Source: Triangularia verruculosa (lineage: Eukaryota > Ascomycota > Sordariomycetes > Sordariales > Podosporaceae). Taken from it: 64,000 nt of DNA. Below, in pieces: positions 54,987 through 64,000 of the stretch (its first letter is position 1; the number at the start of each line of letters is the position of its first letter). The position numbers were made by a program, and so were the translations under genes. The stretch is taken from assembly GCA_033296885.1 (NCBI GenBank), contig MU863957.1, forward strand, positions 1-64,000, written 5' to 3'. A model generated the notes under the pieces. That model ran no database searches. It worked only from the letters and a program-made list of their open reading frames with translations, and had not been told where the DNA came from.

Positions 54987-55980
54987 TTACGTCTCCAACT
55001 TAAAGGCCGCCTTTGCACGACGCCAGTACGCAATCTTCTTGTCTAATTCAATATCATCATCTCCCCAACAATTGGTCAGAAAATAACGAAACCCGTCCTC
55101 CGTGCCGTTTCTCAGTCCTTCTTGCGTATAGGGGTCACACTGGTAACGGAAGAACCAAGCAGTCGAGTTGAAGTTGTAGTAATCGTCAGCCCACAGCTTG
55201 TTCATGATTATCCCTGGTTGGCCAGTCTCAACCATACTCTCCCCCCATATGGAAACTGCGTATTCTCTCATGCGCTATATTGTTGTGAATTAGACAAATC
55301 AGCTAGCGACCAAAAAAAAGAAAAGAAAAGAAAACACAAGTCTCGTAGTCACTCGAGAAGGGAAAAAAAGGAGACCTATAGATAGTAAGACTTACCGGCC
55401 AGCTCAACCCACCAGCTGTCCCCAGAGTTTTATTACCCCCAGACAGATTCTTATAATAGAGCTGCCTACTTTCATAGCCTATGTGCGCCAACGCAGCAGC
55501 TTTCTCGCCGGGCTCGAAGCCGCACAGGCTTTTGACGATGTAAGGGGCCGCTTCCTCGGCGTTTCGGCAATCTCGCCTTGCGATGTCTTGTGTGATGTTG
55601 CACCTGTCGTCGCATCTGGGCATGACGGTCCTGATCTTCTCCACCATGTCGGCGGTGTCGTTTTCGCAACTGGCTGGGGATGATGATGATGGTGCTGCTG
55701 CCACTGTTGCTGTTGATGTCGCGGTTCCTGCTCTTCTCCACGACGTCTAAGTAACCGTCTCGGTCACCGTGGTTTCATACACCGTCACATCGGGTTCTGC
55801 TCCAGTGGTCGTCGCGCTTCGCTGGTTGATGTCTACAATCGATATGGCTGATTTGTTGACGTGTGTGGTCTGGAACGTTGCAGCAACAGGAGAGGAGCTC
55901 GATGACATTGTGAGTGGGAAATTTGATTGAGCAGTGACGAGACCGCCCATAAGTAGGACCAAGAGACACAAGAGCTGCAT
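54987..55980 (-). CDS. Small secreted protein, family member 2 (possibly broken)
   Basis: Function unknown. The start MQLLCLLVLLMGGLVTA is a signal peptide. A Thr/Ser/Val-rich stalk follows (AISIVDINQRSATTTGAEPD, then VTVYETTVTETVT), then TAG at 55747-55749. The same frame continues TSWRRAGTATSTATVAAAPS and then a Cys-containing domain: ENDTADMVEKIRTVMPRCDD, EEAAPYIVKSLCGFEPGEKA and LSGGNKTLGTAGGLSWP. After a 121-bp intron (55275-55395) exon 2 gives MREYAVSIWGESMVETGQPG, DDYYNFNSTAWFFRYQCDPY and ends YWRRAKAAFKLET. The TAG is either a disabling stop or lies in a very short intron (36 or 42 nt, ending at the TAG itself). Several N-x-S/T sites fit a secreted glycoprotein. It is a paralogue of 53596-54036. 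Confidence 0.68.
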
Positions 55981-56891
55981 TTTCGTGGATTTTCTTGACT
56001 GTTCAAATAGATCTTGAAGGCAAGGATTTGAGTAAGAAGAGTCCACACGAAGCAAAGGCTAATAGATCTAGAGTCTAGCATAGTTAAAGCTGGGAATCGT
56101 TGATCTTTTATAGACGTACCATACCGCAGAAGATCAAGCTGTCCGTACTTCTCCCGGCTTCAAGGTCACGCCCGCAAATGTGGAATCCAACCACTGCAAA
56201 AATCGCAGATCAAAGAAAAACCGAGCATGCTAAATGCCCTGATCATAATAGTAATTAGATTGTTGGACCTCGACAGCCGGTCAGCGGGCGCTCATACGGG
56301 CGTAATGTCCTGAAGCCGACGGTCTTCTTCGGTCGATTTATACTGACCACTTCACGGGATACCGTTGCCAGCTGTCGGCAAGTCACCAGCACCGTTTGTA
56401 AAAACCGTGACTTAGCCCTGATTGTGGGCGAAGACCATCGGACGAATATACCGAACAGGAGAAGCAGCCACACAGGAGGATCAGAAGCATATACTTCAGG
56501 CGATTGCAAGCGACAGCATCTGGCAAACATAATCAAGCCCGTTCGGTACGTCTGTCTGTACGAGCCGGCTGTCCATTGTTATAGATTCATCTCTTCTTCA
56601 AATACACACCGCCACTTCCCAGACAGTCAACCAAGCAGATTCACCGAATCTGGACATATAGGTCATGATAGTTTATTTTATCAACTCCTTCCAAGCCAAT
56701 ACCATTTCCCAAAGTCGCGATGGCTGATCTATACTATGATTATCAAATCTAATTTGCTCTACTTTCTCCATCGAGCTCATGCCATTGGGTCTTTCCTCAA
56801 AAAATACACCTACACAATTGAGTGGTAATAATAAAGAGCAAAAAGACCCCCCATCAGCCTGTGCCTCAACTCACAAGCCAAAGGAGGTGAA
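55981..56891. other. Promoter of member 2 and downstream intergenic DNA
   Basis: About 56056-56420 is the duplicated promoter block shared with 54100-54480. The remainder up to the 3' end of the large F-box gene holds only short open frames. Confidence 0.55.
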
Positions 56892-59800
56892 TCAGGCTGC
56901 CGGAAACCTGGGGTCATACTCCTCTACGTAGTCATTGGAAGCGCCCCCTTCATTTGGCCTCCGTCTGGTCTCCGGGGCCATGCTATATCTCCTGGCAGCA
57001 TCCATCTCCTGAATTGATCCTGCAGACCGAGCAACCGACGCATACCCAGATTCATACTCACCGCCCTCAGCATAGCGATCCACCGGCTCACGATGCGGAA
57101 CCGCCCGCTCTTCATACATATAACGAGTCTCAGGCTCACGTCGAGCCGGCCGCCTAATGATATATGAACGCTCCCCATCAAAGACCTCCACTACTTCAAT
57201 GAGCTCCTCATCCCGGGCCATCGGTCTACGGAATTCGTCGCGATACCGCGGATAGTCAGAGTCCTCCCTCACTACCCTCAGCCCGGCGGCTCGTTCTGGT
57301 TCCCCGGGCAAAAATGCGGCGTGTCGTTCATGACGAGAATAGTACCTCTCGTCAGGAGCAGCATGCCTGGCGCCCGTGACCTCACCCGGGGTAGTTGGGT
57401 ATCGATAATCGAGATGTTCGGCTTCTGGTCTTGGGTGGTACGAGGACTGCTGCTCGAGCCGCCTATCGACCGAGGTCCTTTCCCGAGTCTGTGGCTCGAG
57501 ATATCGATGGCGATCCTCATGATCGTGCTGCCGAGCATGGGGCCGTGCATCGTACCGAGGAGGGTCCACGGGGACAAGCGTGGTTCGCTTCTCCTGGTAT
57601 ACCGACGTAGGTTGTGATTGGTGCTGATGGGAGCGTGGTGAAGGTGGTTGGTTGAGTTGTGACTCTAGTGCTGCTAGGATATCGTTTGCATGGCTATCGG
57701 CTGTCTGGTGATCTTGGGCCGGAAGTCCGACGACAGAGGAACCTGGCACTGGCGCTCGCTCCGTTCTGATTGACGAGGAGGGACCCCGATCATCGCCAGT
57801 ATTTCCGCGCCGAGAGTTGGCTTCATCTCTTCGAAAGTCTCTCCCGACCCTACGGTCACCGGAATCGTCTCCGTCATGATTCCTCTTACGCTTGTTCTTA
57901 CCAAAGGCTTTTTTCGAATTTTGAAATCCGTTTTGCCTGCGGTTGGGAGGGCGCGACCCCTGCGATGAGTGTCCGCCACCCTCACTACAGTTACCCAGAG
58001 CATTGTCGGATACTGCAGTGGGGGTCGCGCTAGTAGGAGTGTCATTGGCGACATTTCCAGCATCGGGTCGAGAATGACCATGCAAGGAAGCCGCATTGCC
58101 ATATCCGGCAGCCGAGGACGCTTGGGGTGCTCCCTGCGCAGTTGGGTACCCAGCAGGAGAAAGCTGCTCATATTGGTTGGCTGCTGGCTGCGAATAGTAA
58201 GAGCCGGCAGGCACAAGTGCCGGGGCGGGTTGTTGGAATATTCCTGGCAGTGCTTCCACTAGCAGGCCTTTCTGTGCCTCTGACATTGCAGAGCGAAGAT
58301 CTGAAAGAGCAGCTAGCTCGGGCAAAAGTACCATGTCCAAAGTCCAATCCATTGGAGGCGCGTGTGCACTCTGCAGAGGCGCGACGTGTCTGGACTGAAA
58401 GTGGTTCGTTAACTGGGGCAGCGAAAAGCTCTTTCGATCCTGCTCTACCGTGGCAGCGTTTCCAAGTCCAAGGTGACAAGCCTTGCAAACGAGATCGTTG
58501 ACGTTGCGAACAGGGCGCATGTCCTTGTTGTTTGACAGGCCCTCGATGAAAATCGCCAACGGCGGCGTTTCGTAAAACCTAGCGTGGAATCTTTTGACCA
58601 GGTGATGAATTGTCACAAAGACTCGCACACTACCAGGAAGCCCTCGTATATTACCCAATGTTTGCCAGACCTCCCGTGAATTGCGAGCCACATCCTCAAT
58701 CTTTGCTTTGTGAATGTCGTGATATGCTGGCGGTGGAGGGATATAAGGGTGACCGACTGGATTGGGGGGGTACGGCGGGTAACTATGATCATAATGACCA
58801 CCCTGAGGAGGTTGTGGAGGGTAACCGTGTGCTGGATCCACAACTGGAGCTGGACCTGGATGATATTGTCCCCCGGGAGGCTGGTAAGCTAGATATGGAT
58901 CAGAGGGTGGTGGATAGGGCTGGTGGTGTTCATATCCAGGGTGTGGCGGAAAGGGAGGTGCGGGGTGGGTTGGCTGTAAGGGGTAGGCCGGTGGCGGTGG
59001 TTGATAAGGGTCATTATAGGGTGGGTTACCATATCCATATGGGGTTGGCGGGTAAGTTGACAGGTGATTCGGGGCAAGCGGTGCTGAAGGGTAGCTGTGG
59101 CTGATAGGGAGCGCCGGAGGGCCGGTGACGGGAAAAGCAGGCTGTCCTGGCGCAAAGAAAGGCTGGTGTCGAACAGGTCGAATCTCAGCCGCGAAAGGGG
59201 GATGTTCGGGCCATTCTGCTCTCCAATGGACAACGATACTGCCCGAGCTCAGGGCGCTGGTGTGCTTTGCAGCGTAGTGCTGGATAACACCTTCGAACCC
59301 GAATGTTTTTGAGTTCCCTTCGCATCCATTGCAATAAAACAATTCCCTACGGTAGCGTTCTGTAATGGTTTTGATTTTGGTGTCGAAGATCCATTTCATG
59401 TTCTCCAGTGTGAGCTTCTGCGTGAAGGGGCCTTCGGGCGGATCAACAGGCGGCGTTTGGCCAGCAGACCTTGCAGCCTCAATATCTTTGGCAATTTCAG
59501 CGTAGAATCGCTTCCGTACATAGCCAAGCGCCTCGATCGCAAACCTGCCACATGTTTCCTTGGTAACTTTCTTGCCATTGCCCCAGCCGTCTCTGATTAT
59601 CTCGTCTGCGTACCCAGAAATGCGTTCTCGGAGCGGTCCTTGTTGATCTTCCCAAGCCTTGTCAATAAGATCACGGGCTTCCTTTGTGCTAGCAAGGGTC
59701 GTCTCAAGATGTGACTCTTGCTTGGCCTGATTGGCGGCAGCAATCTCGCCTTCTCGTTGTTCAGCATCGGCTCGTTGAGCCAAGAGCCGCGGCTTGAGAA

Positions 59801-61224
59801 TTTCCCAGGCTTTCTCGTCGAAAGGAGGATGGACAATCTGCATAGCGGCTTGAAATGATGGGATGTGTCGAAGGACATTTGGACCCAATGGAGGATCCAA
59901 AAGTAGCGCACGCCGCTCGATCTCGGCTCTTCGCTGTGCCTTGAGCTCAGCAACTTCGGCCGCGGTCCGCTCATGACGGGCATGGGGGAGTTGCTGGCGG
60001 ATGGCAGTCGGAAGTGGGTGACTGAGTAACATTGAAGATGAAAGATCGGTAGATGGTGTCGTGGGGGCCGGCATAGTGATCATAACTTCCTTCACGTAGC
60101 CCGGGTAAAGCAGAGAGCACATTTTTGCAGGCCCACCGAGACCTTCCCACTTCTCCCATTTTGAGGCGTCATGTCGGAGTTCGCTACCGCGTCCGGGAAG
60201 CCCTTTCAACCATTCTGTCACCGTTCCAGGACCCATATCCTTGACTTCCAGAAACTCGCGTTCCAGTTCTTCAACCTCGGAGGAAAGAAATCGTTTAGTA
60301 ACCTGTAAATCGGCAGGAGGCTGACCTTGCTCAGAGGTAACAGGCGGGAGAACTTGAAGGTCATTTGTGAGCAACACAAAGGGGAGCGCGGGAATCACAG
60401 AAGATGGGATGGTTGGAGAAAGCTCCAAATCAAGTTGCTATAGTTTCAAGTCAGCCTTGAGTTCCACTGAAAGAACGGCTTGGAGTGGCTCATACCTTGA
60501 TAGTGTGTTTCAAGAGACACGCTGCACACATACAACTCCCAAATGCCCAGATGGCAGCTACTCCGTGTTCTCCAGGGCCTCGAAGGTTGGAGTCGGGTAC
60601 AGCAGACTGTTTCCTAGGATCCAGCTTTCCGCAGGAATAACACCTGTATGAGCAAGCGAGCCGCCACATGTCGAGTTCTGTTTTAGTCCGGAGAGGCGAA
60701 GGCATATTAGGCCAAAAGAGCCGCCTTGAAGCCTGCCAGATTGTATTCGGCTTCATGGGCTCCAGGGCACCGCGAGTGGGGGAACTAGGAATACCTCTGT
60801 GAACTGTCGACTGGGGATCAAGATACAAGTTGAAGAGTTTGTTGACAGCCAACAAGCCACCCAATGATTTTGGAGGGCAGAAAGTGAATATGCGGTGCCA
60901 GATTTCTGGCGGGAGAGCAGATCTATCCGCGGGTAATGACTCCGCGGCGCTATCCATTTCGACATTTTTATTGTCCACCTTGGCCTTCTTGTTCGTATCT
61001 CGAGGTGAAGTTTCCCGAGAGGTATCCGATTCTGTTTCGTGGCTGGGTGTTTTGCGCTTCCTGGCCAACATATGCTCCCCACTCGCTGGGAGCTCTCGTT
61101 CTGGAGAGGCCATCTCATCGCCTGATCCATCTGGGTCATGACCTGTGTGGTCTGCAAAATCGGCAGGTGAGGTGGCACTGTCAGCCTTCGTGCTGTCTCC
61201 ACCTGCTGCCTGCGAAGCAACCAT
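56892..61224 (-). CDS. Large F-box protein with Pro/Tyr-rich region and zinc-like motifs
   Basis: Exons 60496-61224 and 56892-60437 (58-bp intron) join in frame to 1424 aa. The N-terminus is acidic and Ser-rich with basic clusters (LARKRK, NKKAKVDNK). An F-box-like motif begins near residue 106 (SALPPEIWHRIFTFCPPKSL), followed by CYSCGKLDPRKQS and CMCAACLLKHTIK, a possible zinc-binding set. A long charged helical domain follows in exon 2 (HERTAAEVAELKAQRRAEIE). YCNGCEGNSKTFGFEGVIQH with a later Ala-Lys-His resembles a C2H2-type finger, and a second such motif is CKACHLGLGNAA with NHFQSRH. Between them lies a Pro/Tyr/Gln/His-rich disordered region. The C-terminus is Arg/Glu/Tyr-rich. Probably nuclear; SCF adaptor function is inferred from the F-box alone. 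Confidence 0.85.
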
Positions 61225-62412
61225 TGCACGGTAAAGCAAACCGTAGGAACACTAACAGCCTTCAAGTGCGAAAAAGGAAAAAAACGATGTCACACCGGAC
61301 GGTGACAAGGAGAAAGGAGAGTGTGAACACTTGTCTGATAATGTAGAATGAGGGGAAGAAATGTGACGACGGGGAGGGTGGTGGTGAAGAGGAGGAGGAT
61401 GAGTCTGGTAAACTGTCAACGACGTCGATGATGTCGTTGTTGCCTGCACAAGACGACTCCTATGCACAGTATAGGAGCCCACCGCGGGCAATTGCAAGTT
61501 GTACGGCCGTTTGGATGTAGCCAAAAGACCCCGGTATCAATGCAATCTGTGTGTTGGAGAGCCCAGCATCTTGAGCGTCGCTAGACGGAGCTGGTCGTGG
61601 ACAGAGGGCAGCAGGAGAGAGCCAGAAACAAGTCCGAGCCGAGCAGTGTGTCCCAAGTAGTAAAGGTCGCGTAATGTTAGCACCAAGTGCGCAAGATGGG
61701 CCGTGTCTGGCAAGAGAGAAACGATGGATGAGAATCAACAGAGTTGGGGGTTGGCGAGCGAGATCGCTGATGGTGTTGCGATGAGATCAAAGTTGACAGC
61801 CAGCCTTGCCGCAAGCGAAAATGTTCGAGTCCAGAGTACCACTGGATGCGTGGAAGGTGCTGCAACTTGCAAGTGGGTCTGGAACGCGTCAAGCTGAATC
61901 GAAGAACAAGGGCTAGCAACCCGTTGGGGCCCCTGGCGGCATGCATTAGATAAGCTTTTTTTTTTTTGAGATCTTTGGTCCCGCATGTCACATGCGGCGA
62001 ATATCAAGCCACACCCAGCCCAAGACGAATCACAAGCACGGGCAACACGTTCAAACATTGTTGAGAAGCAGTCGAATCTGCCACTATAAACAGGTGATAG
62101 CGGAGAGGGGACAAGCTAAGATGGCCTATGTTCACCCCATTCCATCTTAACTCCATACAAAAGCAAGAGACATTCGCTTGACCACCCGAATGGAGTTGCC
62201 TTGTGTACTGAGTTCTCGCAGCCAAAGAAAAGAACCCATCTAAAAGATTCCATGCAAAATCAGAAGGCCCAAACCCATTCGTTTCCAGCGTATAGACACC
62301 CGCCCACTGCCCAACCACTTTTTGAAGCCCCAGTGTAGCTTGAACGGGTCACGGTATATGCTACCTCTACTTGTTGATACATGACAGACTTGACCTAGCG
62401 AGCTGATCATGG
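61225..62412. other. Intergenic 1.2 kb, no gene recognised
   Basis: Upstream of the F-box gene and downstream of VPS1, both minus strand. Several minus-strand frames of about 90-107 codons are present without domains. A poly-T run of 12 lies at about 61957-61968. The stretch near 62040-62410 is probably VPS1 3' UTR. Confidence 0.5.
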
Positions 62413-64000
62413 TTATACGACTTCGCCAATGATCTTGGCGGCCTCGCGGTACGTCTGGAGCAGCTTCTCGCACTTCTCACGCTCCTTCTTGACCGCATCA
62501 TCCTCGTATAGAAGCTCCTCGAACATCGACTCCTTGTACAGCTCGCTCACTAGCCGGTTCTGGACCACATCCTTGCAGTGGTTAACGAGCAAGTGCATGA
62601 CAGCCTTGGGCACTTGGTCCGCAATGCTCTCACGAACAATGTTGAAGTAGGAGCTGATTAGCGCCCGAATAAGCTCCGCTTCCATGGCTTCGCGGTCTGT
62701 CATGGCCGGATCGCTGCCTCCGTCCGTCTGGAATGACCGAGTCAGAACGCAGCCGGCTAATAGATCATGGGTAGTCACATTGGGGCAACTTACAGCTTCG
62801 GCACTCTTGGGTGCATAGTCGAGATTATCGTCGCTTCTGAGAGGCATCATGGGGGAGCGCATCGGCTTCTCTTCTGCCCGCCTCATGCTCTGGTTGAAAC
62901 TGGACTCAGACATCTGGTTGATATGACGGCCCATTTGTGAGTGAGGAGGTGGTGGTCCTGGCACAAGGGCGCCATCCTTGCCAAAGAAGTAGTTAAGGAA
63001 GGAATCCTTCGCGTTGCCCAGTCCTTGTCCATTCAACCGGGCAGGAGAGTCCGAACGAGTCCCGTTGAGCGCAGTGGCGAGACTGCCAGCGGCAGCATCG
63101 CGCATTGCAGGCGAAAGACTACGGATGTTCTTACTGGCCGCTTTCCGTATCGCGACCGACTCCTTTTCTGGCGTTCCCTTGTCCTCCTCTTCCTCGGCAG
63201 GGGTTTCCGTACCGTTGGGACCGAGCTCCTTTAGCCTCCTCCGCTCTCTTCTCTCCCGCTCTTCCTGAATCAGGCGTTTTCTCTCCCGCTCTTGCTTGTT
63301 GCTCACAACGTGACTCATGGCCGCGGCGGCGCCAAGGAAGTTGGGGTGGTTGGTGTTGATGTACGCTCGCTGGATAGAAATGAGTGATTCCACATATGCC
63401 GATGCCGGGCCAAGCCGCTCCCGGAGAAGATCAGACACGACCTCGATCAGCTTAGCTTGAAGCCTGGGGAAGCGCGAAAGCTCGGTGGATCCGCACGTGT
63501 GGCAGATCTTGATGAGCTCCTCATAAACGAGCTCGACGCAGCGTTGACTGGGTGGTTCGAGAAGCTTGATTTGGGGCTTGACAAGAAGGTCGAACGCCAT
63601 CTCTGGAACGAACAGGCTGGGCCGGGGACCGGTAGAATTGCGGATTGCTGTCCTGATGTCGAGCGCAGAAAGATTAGACGTAGGGTCAATCGATTCAAGC
63701 GAGCTTCCGAAAACAGAGTTGAAGATGTAGTAGATGCGAGCACCGCCACAGAGCTCCTTGGTCGAGATTTCAGTCGAAGTACCGTCAATGGAGGAAATGA
63801 ACGATGTCGCAAAGCGTGTCATCTGGGTCAAGATAAGCGAGCCGCGATGCTCCTTGCCGCTGAATTGCATGTCTCCATAACTGGCGAGCTCCTGTTGGGT
63901 CTGTCCCATGAGAGTGTTGAGACGAGCCTTGATATCGGGAAGTCGGTCACGGATATGCGCCATGAGAGTTGTGTTGAGGGTTTTGGCCAGAAATTGGGTA
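62413..64000 (-). CDS. VPS1: Dynamin-like GTPase Vps1, C-terminal part (window-truncated)
   Basis: Large GTPase for vacuolar sorting, endocytosis and peroxisome fission. Only the middle/stalk region and GTPase effector domain are in the window; the GTPase domain lies beyond 64000. The visible frame starts QFLAKTLNTTLMAHIRDRLP and DIKARLNTLM, typical of the dynamin middle domain. Then come STKELCGGARIYYIFNSVFG, EMAFDLLVKPQIKLLEPPS and CVELVYEELIKICHTCGSTE. A Glu/Arg-rich, low-complexity insert follows. The GED is AELIRALISSYFNIVRESIA, DQVPKAVMHLLVNHCKDVVQ, ending YREAAKIIGEVV. An in-frame 66-bp stretch at 62728-62793 (gtaagt...cag) is best treated as an intron, because it interrupts the family sequence without adding a stop. 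No lesion seen. Confidence 0.93.
   Translation of the reverse strand, partial: TQFLAKTLNTTLMAHIRDRLPDIKARLNTLMGQTQQELASYGDMQFSGKEHRGSLILTQMTRFATSFISSIDGTSTEISTKELCGGARIYYIFNSVFGSSLESIDPTSNLSALDIRTAIRNSTGPRPSLFVPEMAFDLLVKPQIKLLEPPSQRCVELVYEELIKICHTCGSTELSRFPRLQAKLIEVVSDLLRERLGPASAYVESLISIQRAYINTNHPNFLGAAAAMSHVVSNKQERERKRLIQEERERRERRRLKELGPNGTETPAEEEEDKGTPEKESVAIRKAASKNIRSLSPAMRDAAAGSLATALNGTRSDSPARLNGQGLGNAKDSFLNYFFGKDGALVPGPPPPHSQMGRHINQMSESSFNQSMRRAEEKPMRSPMMPLRSDDNLDYAPKSAEAVSCPNVTTHDLLAGCVLTRSFQTDGGSDPAMTDREAMEAELIRALISSYFNIVRESIADQVPKAVMHLLVNHCKDVVQNRLVSELYKESMFEELLYEDDAVKKEREKCEKLLQTYREAAKIIGEVV

Overview
The window reads as nuclear DNA of a filamentous ascomycete (Pezizomycotina, most likely a Sordariomycete). 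Genes are compact and carry short introns of about 50-140 bp with GTRNGY donors, CTRAY-like branch sites and YAG acceptors. A repeat-rich AT block shows C-to-T and G-to-A decay typical of repeat-induced point mutation (RIP). The gene set includes an APS kinase, an amylase with a starch-binding domain, a Zn2Cys6 regulator and a CGFS glutaredoxin. All calls come from reading the sequence by eye; no database search was run.

Layout. (1) 1-10405: heterochromatin-like block. It holds a dead Ty1/copia retrotransposon on the minus strand (248-5862) with two 388-bp LTRs, an extra LTR piece abutting it, then AT-rich RIP debris with paired direct and inverted repeats, a tRNA-like relic and a small GC island with E-boxes. 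(2) 10415-11719: a frameshifted acyltransferase pseudogene at the edge of the block. (3) 12069-28664: mitochondrial prolyl-tRNA synthetase and the ribosome-assembly factor Mak21/Noc1 (divergent), a 154-aa unknown protein, a mitochondrial hot-dog thioesterase, APS kinase with a CYS3-type site upstream, V-ATPase subunit C, and an AT-hook/Gln-rich nuclear protein. (4) 29151-35591: an 11-intron alpha-amylase with CBM20 behind a Zn2Cys6 transcription factor that appears to contain a 3-nt micro-exon. (5) 37089-45285: monothiol glutaredoxin Grx4, a small Cys-tail (CYSTM-like) protein, actin-binding protein Abp1, ESCRT-I Vps37, and an unknown conserved-looking protein. (6) 45286-50973: a gene-poor stretch. 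(7) 50974-64000: an F-box gene with an in-frame TAA near its start, a long near-perfect hairpin, a tandem duplication carrying two related small secreted proteins, a large F-box/Pro-Tyr-rich protein, and the 3' part of the dynamin-like VPS1 gene, cut by the window edge.

No operon-like pathway is present. Recognisable themes are housekeeping trafficking and cytoskeleton (Vps37, Vps1, Abp1, V-ATPase C), sulfur and redox (APS kinase, Grx4), and starch use. The parts most worth a second look are the 3-nt micro-exon at 35393-35395, the tandem secreted-protein duplication at 53400-56430 in which one copy has lost about 100 codons and an intron, the hairpin at 53117-53272, the in-frame stop in the F-box gene, and the unequal RIP of the two retrotransposon LTRs.
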